Of a stretch of 64,000 bases of DNA, positions 52,098 through 60,065 are shown piece by piece. The stretch comes from Planctomycetota bacterium (lineage in GTDB: Bacteria; Planctomycetota; Phycisphaerae; Phycisphaerales; SM1A02): positions 51,478-115,477 of the forward strand of contig JADFKZ010000001.1 of NCBI GenBank assembly GCA_022564665.1, in the 5' to 3' direction. The position numbers were made by a program, and so were the translations under genes. Every line of letters starts with the position of its first letter. The first letter of the stretch is position 1. Under the pieces are notes generated by a model. That model worked only from the letters and a program-made list of their open reading frames with translations. It did no database searches and was not told the origin of the DNA.

Positions 52098-52150
52098 ATA
52101 CACTCCGACAAAGACCAGGCTTTGTTTGGCAACCCAGCCGTGAAGTGGGG
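52098..52150. repeat. Fragment resembling family C tail
   Basis: TTTGTTTGGCAACCCAGCCG here matches TTTGTCTGACAACCCAGCCG at 63846-63865, the tail of family C copy C3. Confidence 0.4.
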
Positions 52151-52211
52151 TTGTCAGACGGAGCCTGCACGAGGTGGACTCTATCATACAAGCACGCCTC
52201 CGGCCGGCGGA

Positions 52212-52217
52212 TATACT
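52212..52217 (+). promoter_or_regulatory. -10-like hexamer (TATACT) before phoU
   Basis: TATACT ends 11 bases before ATG 52229, with no Shine-Dalgarno between and no clear -35. Confidence 0.35.
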
Positions 52218-52228
52218 CCGTTGTGCAC

Positions 52229-52927
52229 ATGCCGCAGGCATCTGAAGTGACGACGTTCGCCAAGAAGCTGACTCAACTCAAGAGCGACCTGGTCATCCAG
52301 GGCCAACGGGTCAACGCGTTGACGCTGCGGGCGGTGGAGAGTTTCTTCGAGCTGGATCAGGCCAAGGCGACCGCCGTCATCGAGGGCGACGCCCTCATTG
52401 ACCGCGTCGATGTTCAGATCGAGCGGGCCTCCGTTCCCCTGCTGGCGATGGGTCCGACCGACGAGCACGAAATCCGATCGGTTCTCACAATCGTCAAGAT
52501 CAACAACGAGCTCGAGCGCATCGCCGATTGCGCGGTGAACATCGCGGAAGTCGTCAAGGAGTACGGCGAGCTTTCGGAGACCATTCCCCCCACCTTTCGG
52601 GTCATGGCCAACAGCGTCGTGGGCATGCTGCGCGACTCCAACCGTTCACTGGCCCAGCTCGACACCGCTCTGGGCGAGCAGGTCCTGGCGTTTGACGACA
52701 CCGTGGACCGATTCAAGAGGGAAATCATTCTCGACGCCCAGGAGAAAGTGGCCTCGGGCCAGTTCGGAGCGAAGTTTGCCTTCAAGCTGTTGACCGTGAC
52801 CAAGACGCTCGAGCGCATTGCCGATCACTGCACCAACATCTGCGAGCAGGTGATCTACCTCGAAAGCGGCCGGATCGTGCGGCACCTGCCGGGTGGCTGG
52901 AGCAAACCGGCGCCCCCTGATTTCTAG
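52229..52927 (+). CDS. phoU: Phosphate transport system regulator PhoU
   Basis: A 232-residue protein of two three-helix PhoU repeats. The metal-binding repeats are visible as [16 protein letters not shown] (about 93-108) and [20 protein letters not shown] (about 192-211). PhoU dampens the Pst transporter/PhoR signal and lowers phosphate uptake. No pst or phoR/B gene is nearby, so it acts in trans. ATG 52229 is preferred; GTG 52223 is in frame. Confidence 0.93.
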   Translation: MPQASEVTTFAKKLTQLKSDLVIQGQRVNALTLRAVESFFELDQAKATAVIEGDALIDRVDVQIERASVPLLAMGPTDEHEIRSVLTIVKINNELERIADCAVNIAEVVKEYGELSETIPPTFRVMANSVVGMLRDSNRSLAQLDTALGEQVLAFDDTVDRFKREIILDAQEKVASGQFGAKFAFKLLTVTKTLERIADHCTNICEQVIYLESGRIVRHLPGGWSKPAPPDF

Positions 52928-52944
52928 CCCGGAAGGCTCCTTCG

Positions 52945-54384
52945 ATGCCCGAGAGCCTCTCGTCCATCCGGGCCACCCTTGACGCCCACGACCAAGGTCA
53001 CCTGCTTGCGTTCCTTGACGAGCTCACCGGCCCCGGCGCCGAGAGGCTGCTCACGCAGATTGCGGGGATCGACTTTGGCGAGCTCGCACGCCTGATGGCG
53101 CGCGCCGGCGGTCGGGAGGTCGCCCCTGTGCGGTCAGGCGAGCTGGAGCCCGCCCCCTTCTATCCGCGCCCAACCGATGACGCCCGCGGCTGGTCCGACG
53201 AGGATCGTCACTACCGAAGCGTCGGCGAGGAGGTGATTCGCGCGGGCAGGGTAGCGGCCTTCGCCGTGGCCGGCGGTCAAGCCACCCGCTTGGGCTGGAG
53301 CGGGCCAAAGGGCACCTTTCCCGCCACCGCCGTCTCAGGCAGGCCGCTGTTGGGCATCTTCGCCGAGCAGGTCCTGGCCAACCAAGACCGGTATCGAGTC
53401 ACGATCCCCTTCTACATCATGACCAGCCCGCTCAACGACGAGGCCACGAGAGCATTCTTCCATGACAACAACTACTTCGGATTGAATCGACGAAACATAC
53501 TCATGATTCCGCAGCGCCTGCTTCCGTCGATCGACGCCGAGACCTCCAAGATACTGCTGGCGGACAAGGGGACCGTGGCCATGCACCCCGACGGCCACGG
53601 AGGCGCGGTGAACGCGCTCGCCGCCAGCGGGGCCCTGGACGACATGGCCGCCCGGGGGATCGACCACATCAGCTATTTCCAGGTGGACAATCCTCTGGTC
53701 AACGTCATCGATCCCCTGTTTGTCGGTTTGCACACCGCCGCTCCCGACAGCTCCAGCCAAATGTCCAGCAAGGTGGTGCCCAAGACCGACCCCGACGAGA
53801 GGGTCGGCGTCTTGTGCCGGCGCGGAGGCAGGACGGTCATCATCGAGTACAGCGACCTGCCGCCGGAGCTTGCCGCCGAGCGCGACGAGACCGGCACGCT
53901 GCGCTTTGACGCCGGTTCGATCGCAGTCCACCTGATCAGCGTGTCCTTTCTCAAGAAGCTCGCCGGCGGCGAAGGACCCTTCACGCTGCCTGTGAACCGC
54001 GCGCGGAAGGCCGTCCCCCATGTCGACACCCGGACCGGCCGCCGGGTCGTGCCGCAGACGCCGAACGCGATCAAGCTCGAATGGTTCATCTTCGACGCGC
54101 TGCCCCTGGCGGACGCTGCGCTCGTCTACCAGACCAGCCGCCTCGAAGAGTTCGCGCCGATCAAGAACGCCAGCGGGGCGGACTCGCCGGCGACCTCGCA
54201 CCAACTCCAGTCCGATCGAAACGGCCGGTGGCTCGAGACCCACGGCGTGGCGATCCCCCGCGACCATGAGGGGCATGTCGCGGCAAAGATCGAGATCAGC
54301 CCGCTGACGGCACTGTCATGCGATGATCTGGCCGGCGTCCAGCTCCCGGCGGCGATCGAAGCCGGAGAGGAGGTGGTGCTTTAG
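52945..54384 (+). CDS. UDP-sugar pyrophosphorylase, eukaryotic UAP type
   Basis: A 479-residue UDPGP-family nucleotidyltransferase. The nucleotide loop is AVAGGQATRLGWSGPKG (107-123), and the uridine/sugar region has HPDGHGG, YFQVDNPLVNVIDP, SSKVVPKTDP and IEYSDLP, matching eukaryotic UDP-N-acetylglucosamine pyrophosphorylases more than bacterial GlmU or GalU. It most likely makes UDP-GlcNAc (or UDP-GalNAc/UDP-Glc) from UTP and the sugar 1-phosphate, and so can use the product of an archaeal-type mutase route. It lies 17 bases after phoU. Confidence 0.85.
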   Translation: MPESLSSIRATLDAHDQGHLLAFLDELTGPGAERLLTQIAGIDFGELARLMARAGGREVAPVRSGELEPAPFYPRPTDDARGWSDEDRHYRSVGEEVIRAGRVAAFAVAGGQATRLGWSGPKGTFPATAVSGRPLLGIFAEQVLANQDRYRVTIPFYIMTSPLNDEATRAFFHDNNYFGLNRRNILMIPQRLLPSIDAETSKILLADKGTVAMHPDGHGGAVNALAASGALDDMAARGIDHISYFQVDNPLVNVIDPLFVGLHTAAPDSSSQMSSKVVPKTDPDERVGVLCRRGGRTVIIEYSDLPPELAAERDETGTLRFDAGSIAVHLISVSFLKKLAGGEGPFTLPVNRARKAVPHVDTRTGRRVVPQTPNAIKLEWFIFDALPLADAALVYQTSRLEEFAPIKNASGADSPATSHQLQSDRNGRWLETHGVAIPRDHEGHVAAKIEISPLTALSCDDLAGVQLPAAIEAGEEVVL

Positions 54385-54393
54385 GCTCAGCGA

Positions 54394-54500
54394 GACAGGA
54401 GTTCGGGGTTCGGGCAAGCGGCGAGCTCCCACTCCTGAACCCTGAACCCTCCTCTTTTCTCTGCGGCCCTCTGCAGCCCTCCGCGGTGAATCTTCACCTG
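54394..54500 (+). repeat. Dispersed repeat family B, copy B5
   Basis: The most complete copy: ACAGGAGTTCGGGGTTCGGG, GGCGAGCTCCCACTCCTGAA, CCCTGAACCCTCCTCTTTTC, GCGGCCCTCCGCGG and TGAATCTTC. It lies between convergent genes, so its GGGTTC/GAACCC and CCGCGG-type pairings may end transcripts. Confidence 0.78.
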
Positions 54501-54524
54501 CTGCGGTGACCGGCACAGCCGGCC

Positions 54525-55685
54525 CTACCATCCGGTCTTCCACCCGCCAACCACGTCCTCAGCGGTGTCTGCGAGGAGCGTTGCGGTTTCCCTGATCGCC
54601 CTGCCGTGGCCGTAGAGGTGGGTGAGGCTGACGACGGCGTCAAGCAATCCTCCACGGGACGGATCCAGACATTTCTCCGCCCCAGCGGCCGTCCGTCCCA
54701 CGATCGCGACGGTCCGAACCCCCCACTCCGCCGCCGCCCGTGCCACGCCCAGCGGTGCCTTGCCCGCAAGCGAGTGGCCATCGAGGCATCCCTCCCCGGT
54801 CAGGACGAGGTCCATCCCCTCCAACCATCTGCGGAAACCCACCGCCTCGAGCACCAGATCGATCCCCCGCTCCAAGCGGGCCCCGCAGAAGGCCGCCAGC
54901 CCATACCCCGCCCCACCAGCGGCACCAGCGCCCGGGAGATCGGGATCCACCCCACACAGCGCCGCCAGATGTTCCAGCGCCCCATCAAGCTGGCGAACCT
55001 GCGCGGGAGTCGCCCCTTTCTGTGGTGCGTACACCGCCGCCGCCCCATCGGACCCCAGCAGCGGGTTGATCACGTCGCAGGCCACTCGGATCACCGGGAG
55101 CCCCCTGGGCGGTTGCCAGCTCCTGATATCACACAACCTGCCGCCGGTCAGCGGCTCCGAGATCAGCCTGCCCGCAGAATCACGAAACTCCGCGCCCAGG
55201 GCCTGGGCGATCGCCGCCCCGCCATCCACTGTGGCGCTCCCGCCAATACAGACGATGATCGTCTCGCACCCGCTGCGGGCCGCAGCAGCGATGAGCTGGC
55301 CGGTGCCGTAGCTCGTGGTCCGCGTCGGATCGCGCAGCGGGGGCCGAACCAGCCCAAGACCCGATGCCCTGGCCAGCTCAACCACCGCCCTCTTCCCGTC
55401 GCCGGCGATTCCAAAGCAGCTTTCTACAGGCTTTCCCAGCGGTCCCGTCACCCGCAGCGGGTGGATGGAGCCCCCCAGCGCCGCCATCAGCGTCTCGAGG
55501 CTGCCCTCACCACCATCGGCGACGGGGCACTGGCGGCACTGGACCGGAGGCTTCAGGCGACCGACTCCCTCGGCCATCGCCGTGGCCGCTTCAGATGCCG
55601 GGAGGGTCTCCTTGAAGCTGTCCGGCGCGCAGAGAACCCTTCGCGCACGTCGAGCGGTCACGCTGGATGAACGTTCGTCGACCAT
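54525..55685 (-). CDS. Glycerate kinase (GlxK/GarK family)
   Basis: Phosphorylates glycerate to 2-phosphoglycerate. A 386-residue protein typical of the type 1 glycerate kinase family: VLCAPDSFKETLPASEAA, VADGGEGSLETL, VELARASGLGLV, TSYGTGQLI, CIGGSATVDGGAAIAQALG, NPLLGSDGAAAVYAPQKGA and LVLTGEGCLDGHSLAGKAPLGV. ATG 55685 was chosen because upstream in-frame sequence is family D repeat. It could feed the photorespiratory/serine side of metabolism together with GcvT, but the link is only functional inference. Confidence 0.93.
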   Translation of the reverse strand: MVDERSSSVTARRARRVLCAPDSFKETLPASEAATAMAEGVGRLKPPVQCRQCPVADGGEGSLETLMAALGGSIHPLRVTGPLGKPVESCFGIAGDGKRAVVELARASGLGLVRPPLRDPTRTTSYGTGQLIAAAARSGCETIIVCIGGSATVDGGAAIAQALGAEFRDSAGRLISEPLTGGRLCDIRSWQPPRGLPVIRVACDVINPLLGSDGAAAVYAPQKGATPAQVRQLDGALEHLAALCGVDPDLPGAGAAGGAGYGLAAFCGARLERGIDLVLEAVGFRRWLEGMDLVLTGEGCLDGHSLAGKAPLGVARAAAEWGVRTVAIVGRTAAGAEKCLDPSRGGLLDAVVSLTHLYGHGRAIRETATLLADTAEDVVGGWKTGW

Positions 55686-55710
55686 CTCCCAAAGCAAGCC
55701 GACAGCACAG

Positions 55711-55850
55711 GTTGCGTTAAAGCGTAGCGGCCGATTGAATCGGCCGCGTAGCCGCCAGAGCAAGTGTGCGGCCCTCAGCCCAAAGGGCTGCCAAACAAAC
55801 GCCGCGAGGCCGCGAGGCCGCTACGGAGCGCTCGAAACAGTTCTAGAAGC
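55711..55850 (+). repeat. Dispersed repeat family D, copy D3
   Basis: GTTGCGTTAAAGCGTAGCGG, a GGCCGATT/AATCGGCC hairpin, GCGTAGCCGCCAGAGC, GTGTGCGGCCCTCAGCCC, and CTACGGAGCGCTCGAAACAG at the end: the same order as D2. With the hairpin below it fills the 323-base gap 55686-56008; no gene is seen. Confidence 0.75.
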
Positions 55851-55904
55851 TGTTTCATAACCGATCCGCCGGCCCCTGCCAGCAGGAGGTTGTGAAACAG
55901 CTTC
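55846..55904. repeat. Long inverted repeat GAAGCTGTTTCATAACC
   Basis: Arms of 17 bases (55846-55862 and 55888-55904) match in 16 positions around a 25-base loop. It follows directly on the GAAACAG end of family D copy D3. It may be a terminator for the leftward gene, a small mobile-element remnant, or the folding end of the family D unit. Confidence 0.7.
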
Positions 55905-55960
55905 GGTGAGCCGCCGCTGACCGCGAGCCAAGCGAAGCACCGCTGCCGACGGCTTCAGAT

Positions 55961-55966
55961 TACACT
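55961..55966 (+). promoter_or_regulatory. -10-like hexamer (TACACT) for the DedA gene
   Basis: TACACT lies 42 bases before ATG 56009, a normal leader length. No clear -35. Confidence 0.3.
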
Positions 55967-56008
55967 CACTCCCCGCAACGACGGGCGCCCCCGCCCCTCG
56001 GCAACCCC

Positions 56009-56674
56009 ATGGACGAGGTGTACGTCAATCTCCTGAGCACGTACGGCCCTGTTGCCGTCTTTCTCCTGTTGATGCTCACCGGCTTCGGAATCCCGCTCGG
56101 TGAAGACCTGGTCGTCATCCCCGCGGGCATCCTGATCGCACATGGAGATCTGAACGGACCGTTGACGGCGGCGTGCGCCTACCTGGGCGTGCTCGGGGCG
56201 GACTTCCTGTGGTTCGCCATCTGCCACCAATATGGAACACCGCTGCTGCACAAACGGTGGTTTAAGCGGGTGATCCATCCCCGCCGCCTCCTGCAGATCA
56301 AACACGAGCTGGAAAGACGCGGGACATGGGTGATCGTCATGGCCCGGTTCATCCCGGGAAGCCGGACCCCCGTCATCACCTCCGCGGGCGTGCTGCATCT
56401 TGCCTTCTGGAAGTTCGCGCTGGCGGAGTCGGCGTGCTGCCTGGTCACCGTGCCGCTCCAGCTCGGCCTGGGTTACAGCATCGCCAGGGGCGTGGGGACC
56501 AAAGAAACGACAGACATGGTCCGTTTGCTCATCGGGGTGGTTGTCCTGATCCTGGCGGTTCTGATCTGCCTGGCGTGGTGGCGCGCGCGACATTCGGAGC
56601 GTCGTCGCCGACCGAGGGCCAAGGCGGCTTGGCTGCGGCGGTTCCGCGTCCCCCACCTCCGGAGGCAGCGGTAG
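56009..56674 (+). CDS. DedA-family membrane protein
   Basis: A 221-residue integral membrane protein of the DedA/VTT (SNARE-associated) family, which includes lipid scramblase-like and undecaprenyl-phosphate-recycling members. The conserved GIPLGEDLVVIPAGIL start, the membrane helices, and the key FIPGSRTPVITSAGV motif (F-x-P-G-x-R) are present. A very basic C-terminal tail (RARHSERRRRPRAKAAWLRR) faces the cytoplasm. The precise lipid substrate is unknown. Confidence 0.9.
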   Translation: MDEVYVNLLSTYGPVAVFLLLMLTGFGIPLGEDLVVIPAGILIAHGDLNGPLTAACAYLGVLGADFLWFAICHQYGTPLLHKRWFKRVIHPRRLLQIKHELERRGTWVIVMARFIPGSRTPVITSAGVLHLAFWKFALAESACCLVTVPLQLGLGYSIARGVGTKETTDMVRLLIGVVVLILAVLICLAWWRARHSERRRRPRAKAAWLRRFRVPHLRRQR

Positions 56675-56721
56675 CACGCCATCAATCGCTCAATGACGGC
56701 GGTCGGTCGGGACTCGGGCCG

Positions 56722-56727
56722 TATACT
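56722..56727 (+). promoter_or_regulatory. -10-like hexamer (TATACT) for the AdkA-like gene
   Basis: TATACT is 41 bases before ATG 56769, with AGAGGGA just before the start. No strong -35. Confidence 0.3.
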
Positions 56728-56768
56728 CGGCCCTCCTGCTCGACATCCGCCCAGCCAGAGGGACCTCC

Positions 56769-57884
56769 ATGCGAGCGCTCGTGACCGGGCAGATCGGCAT
56801 GCACAAGAAGGACTACCTGGACGCGGTGGCGGATGCCTCTGCGCGCCAGGGTGAGCGGATCGACGTTTTTCACCTGGGGGACCTGATGTACGCCGAGGGC
56901 CCCGATGTCCGGGCGGGTCGGATCCTGGACCTGCCCTTGAGCCGGCTCACCGCCCTTCGGCGGGCGGCCTTTAAGGACATCATCGCGGCCACCTCCCCGC
57001 CGGAAAGCCACCCCAACATCATCGTCAACACCCACGCCACCTTCCGCTGGAGGCACGGTCTCTTCAGCGCATTTGACTTTGATCAGATTACCACGCTCGC
57101 CCCCGGCCTCTTCATCTGCCTGGTGGACAACATCGAGGTGGTTCACCACCGCCTTCACGCCGAGCACGACATCGATGCCACCCTCAAGGACTGCATGGTC
57201 TGGCGGGAGGAGGAGATCCTGGCCACCGAGCTTCTGGCACAGGCGATCGGCGGCCCAAGCCGGTTCTACATCCTCAGCCGCGGCCGACAGTCTCCCACGC
57301 TGGAAACCTGCCGCCGCCTGTTGACCTGTCCCGGGATGAAGAAGGTCTACCCCAGCTTCCCCATGAGCCACGTCGTGGAGATGCCCGAGGTCCAGAAAGA
57401 GATCGATCAGTTCCGCCAGCGCCTGGCCGGACACTTTATCTGCTTCGATCCCGGCGACGTCGATGAAAAGCTCCTGCTTCAGCGGGCCATCGAGGCGGCA
57501 AAGAGTGGCCGCGACTGGGTCGAGGCCTCGCTGCCAGACGGCCAACCTATCCGTGTCTCGGTCCGCGAGGTGCTGGACATCGCCGGCGACATCGACGGGC
57601 AGATCTACATGCGCGACTTCAAGCTCATCGACCAGTCGGACATGATCTGCTCCTACATCCCCGAGCTTCCTGGCGGACTGCCCGGGCTCTCCAGCGGCGT
57701 CGAGCGCGAGCTGCAGCACGCCTTTGAGCACACCAAGGAGGTCTACGTGGTATGGAAGCCCGCGAAGACGCCGTCGCCCTTTATCACCGAGACCGCCACG
57801 CGGGTCTTCGGGACCGTGGACGAAGCCATGGAATACTTCGAGGGAAAGGGTATGTTTGCCCAGCGCGACCTGTTCGGAAACTGA
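56769..57884 (+). CDS. Archaeal-adenylate-kinase-like protein fused to a nucleoside deoxyribosyltransferase-like domain
   Basis: A 371-residue protein. Residues 1-~185 follow the archaeal adenylate kinase (AdkA) pattern: ALVTGQIG at the P-loop position, FHLGDLMYAEG, a helix ending ALRRAAFKDII, and NIIVNTHATFRWRHGLF matching the archaeal DTHA segment, then LVDNIEVVHHRLHAEHDID. The Walker A lysine-serine is degenerate (GQIGMHKKDY, 7-16), so ATP binding is doubtful or altered. Residues ~265-345 (IYMRDFKLIDQSDMICSYIP, SSGVERELQHAFEHTKEVYV) resemble nucleoside 2-deoxyribosyltransferase-type proteins. The function is not known; nucleotide salvage or signalling is possible. Confidence 0.65.
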   Translation: MRALVTGQIGMHKKDYLDAVADASARQGERIDVFHLGDLMYAEGPDVRAGRILDLPLSRLTALRRAAFKDIIAATSPPESHPNIIVNTHATFRWRHGLFSAFDFDQITTLAPGLFICLVDNIEVVHHRLHAEHDIDATLKDCMVWREEEILATELLAQAIGGPSRFYILSRGRQSPTLETCRRLLTCPGMKKVYPSFPMSHVVEMPEVQKEIDQFRQRLAGHFICFDPGDVDEKLLLQRAIEAAKSGRDWVEASLPDGQPIRVSVREVLDIAGDIDGQIYMRDFKLIDQSDMICSYIPELPGGLPGLSSGVERELQHAFEHTKEVYVVWKPAKTPSPFITETATRVFGTVDEAMEYFEGKGMFAQRDLFGN

Positions 57885-57913
57885 GGGGCGAAACCGATCG
57901 ACGAAGCGGCGGA

Positions 57914-58025
57914 GGGGAATTGATGCGGCGGCCGACCCCCACCCCGGCAGGGTGCCGGGTATCCCGAGGGGCGAAGCCCCGAAGGCTCAGCTGCGCTGGC
58001 AGGACGCCAAGCAGCTGACAGAATT
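57914..58025 (+). repeat. Dispersed repeat family A, copy A2
   Basis: Same order as A1: GGGAATTGATGCGGCGG, ACCCCGGCAGGGTGCCGGG hairpin, GGGGCGAAGCCCC hairpin, and the TCAGCTGC/GCAGCTGA hairpin ending CTGACAGAATT. It lies between two plus-strand genes, just after the AdkA-like stop and 16 bases before truA. Confidence 0.82.
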
Positions 58026-58041
58026 AACCCCACCTCCCCTC

Positions 58042-58890
58042 ATGCCACGGTACAAGCTGATAGTCGCCTACGACGGGACGGATTTCCACGGGTGGCAGAA
58101 ACAGTGTGCTCGCGACGAGCGGCGCCCGCCGGGGGCGGAGCCGGACCGGGCCGCCGGCGGACCGCTGCGGACGGTTCAGGGTGTTCTGGAGGAGGCGGCG
58201 GGGTCCGTGGCGCACGAGCCCATCGACATATTGGGCGCTTCCCGCACCGACACCGGGGTGCACGCCGTGGGGCAGGTCGCGGCCTTCACCTGCCGGCGGG
58301 CGTTTGAGCCGGACCGCCTTTCGGCGGCCCTCAACGCACGCCTTCCCGACGACGTCAGGGTACGCCGGGTCCATCTCGTCGACGAGGATTTCTGCCCCGT
58401 CACCGAAGCGATCGCCAAGGGCTACCGCTATCGCATCGCCCACAGCAGGGGCCTGGCCTCGACGCGACCGCTCTTCAGCCGCTCGACGACGTTCTGGACG
58501 GCCAGGACGCTCGACCCGGTCCGGATGAATGAAGCCGCCAGACATCTGATGGGCGTCCACGACTTCGCCAGCTTCACCCGCATGCACCACAGCCGCAGGA
58601 GCACGGTGCGGACGGTCTACAATTGCCTTGTCGCCGCCACCGGCCGCCACCGCCTGAGGATCGAGATCTCAGGCGACGGGTTCTTGTACAACATGGTCCG
58701 AATCATCGCGGGCACGCTTGTCGATGTCGGACGCGGCAAGATCGAGCCGGAGGCGATCGACGACATCATCGCCGCCGCCGACCGCCGCGCCGCCGGACCC
58801 ACACTCTCGCCTCAGGGGCTGTGTCTGATGTGGGTGAAACTATCCCCGGCAGGACCCGCATGCGAATCATGCACATCTCAACCCGCCTGA
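58042..58890 (+). CDS. truA: tRNA pseudouridine synthase A
   Basis: Converts uridines 38-40 of the tRNA anticodon arm to pseudouridine. A 282-residue protein with AYDGTDFHGWQKQ, the catalytic Asp70 in GASRTDTGVHAVGQ, KGYRYRI, GVHDFASF and DGFLYNMVRIIAGTLVDVGRGK. A ~20-residue charged insertion (CARDERRPPGAEPDRAAGG, 22-40) separates the first motif from TVQGVLE and is not in E. coli TruA. Its 3' end overlaps the following glycosyltransferase gene by 31 bases. Confidence 0.93.
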   Translation: MPRYKLIVAYDGTDFHGWQKQCARDERRPPGAEPDRAAGGPLRTVQGVLEEAAGSVAHEPIDILGASRTDTGVHAVGQVAAFTCRRAFEPDRLSAALNARLPDDVRVRRVHLVDEDFCPVTEAIAKGYRYRIAHSRGLASTRPLFSRSTTFWTARTLDPVRMNEAARHLMGVHDFASFTRMHHSRRSTVRTVYNCLVAATGRHRLRIEISGDGFLYNMVRIIAGTLVDVGRGKIEPEAIDDIIAAADRRAAGPTLSPQGLCLMWVKLSPAGPACESCTSQPA

Positions 58891-60065
58891 TCCTCGGAGG
58901 ATCGCAGGAGAACACCGTTCTTTCCGCGGAGGGGCAGTCCCGCCGTGGACACCAGGTGGCGCTGGTCTACGGCCCAATCTACGGGCCGGAAGGGTCCCTG
59001 CTTCAGCGTGCCCAGGCGCACGGCGGGATCGAGACGTTCCAGACACCGCATCTGGTCCGCCGGATCGCGCCCGTGACCGACCTGCGGTGTTACCTTTCCA
59101 TGCGCAGGCTGATCCGCGAGTGGAAGCCTGACGTCGTCCACACCCATTCCTCCAAAGCCGGGATTCTCGGTCGGTTGGCCGCGTGGAATGAGGGTGTCCG
59201 TTGCGTGGTCCACACCATCCACGGCCTGCCCTTCCATCCTTACCAGTCCAGGCTCCGAAACCGGCTCTCCATCCTCGCCGAGCGGATCGCGGCAAGGCGG
59301 TGCCACCGGATCGTCGCCGTCGCCGACGCCATGAGCACCCAGGCGCTGGCCGCCGGCATCGGGGAACCCGATCAGTTCGTGACCGTCTATTCGGGTATGG
59401 AGGTGGATCAGTTCATCAAGCCGCGCTGGTCACGCGCCGAGGCCCGCGCTGAGATCGGCGTCACCGCCGACGACTTCGTCCTCGGCACCATCTCCCGTCT
59501 GGCTGCGCTGAAGGGACACGATGATCTGCTGGACGCCGTGAGCCCGCTGATGCGAAGCCGACCCAACCTCAAATTGCTGTGGGTCGGAGACGGTTGGTGG
59601 CGGAAGAGGCTCTTGAAGCGGGTCGAGACGTTGGGGCTCACCGGGCGGGTCATCCACACCGGTCTCGTGCCCCCACAGGAAATCCCCAAGTACATGCAGG
59701 CGATGGACGCTCTGGCTCATCCAAGCTACCGCGAGGGGCTGCCCCGGGCGGTGCCGCAGGCGCTTCTGAGCGGAGTCCCGGTCGTCGTCTACGATGTCGA
59801 CGGCGCGGCTGAGGTGGTCACGGACGGCCGGGTCGGGCGTCTGATTCGACCCGGCGACCTCGCCATGCTCCGTGAGGCCGTCGAGTGGATGATGGACCAT
59901 GCCACCCAGCGCCTGGCGATGGGTCACCACGGCCGCGAGCAGTGCCGACAGCGGTTTGCCGCCGAGAGGATGGTCCAACGGTTGGAGGAGGTCTATGCGT
60001 CCGTTCTGGGCCCTGGCGGCGATGCTGACACTGGCGACGGCCCCGGCTCGCGCCCGGCCCGATGA
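58860..60065 (+). CDS. GT4-family glycosyltransferase
   Basis: A 401-residue GT-B enzyme. It opens with MRIMHISTRLILGGSQENT (the glycine loop for the acceptor side) and has DVVHTHSSKAGILGRLAA, TIHGLPFHP, YSGMEVDQF, GTISRLAALKGHDDLLDA and the nucleotide-sugar E-x7-E-like SYREGLPRAVPQALLSGVPVV. It probably builds a surface glycan; donor and acceptor are unknown. It overlaps truA upstream and the next gene downstream by 71 bases, which suggests a coupled set with the PIG-L deacetylase. Confidence 0.9.
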   Translation: MRIMHISTRLILGGSQENTVLSAEGQSRRGHQVALVYGPIYGPEGSLLQRAQAHGGIETFQTPHLVRRIAPVTDLRCYLSMRRLIREWKPDVVHTHSSKAGILGRLAAWNEGVRCVVHTIHGLPFHPYQSRLRNRLSILAERIAARRCHRIVAVADAMSTQALAAGIGEPDQFVTVYSGMEVDQFIKPRWSRAEARAEIGVTADDFVLGTISRLAALKGHDDLLDAVSPLMRSRPNLKLLWVGDGWWRKRLLKRVETLGLTGRVIHTGLVPPQEIPKYMQAMDALAHPSYREGLPRAVPQALLSGVPVVVYDVDGAAEVVTDGRVGRLIRPGDLAMLREAVEWMMDHATQRLAMGHHGREQCRQRFAAERMVQRLEEVYASVLGPGGDADTGDGPGSRPAR

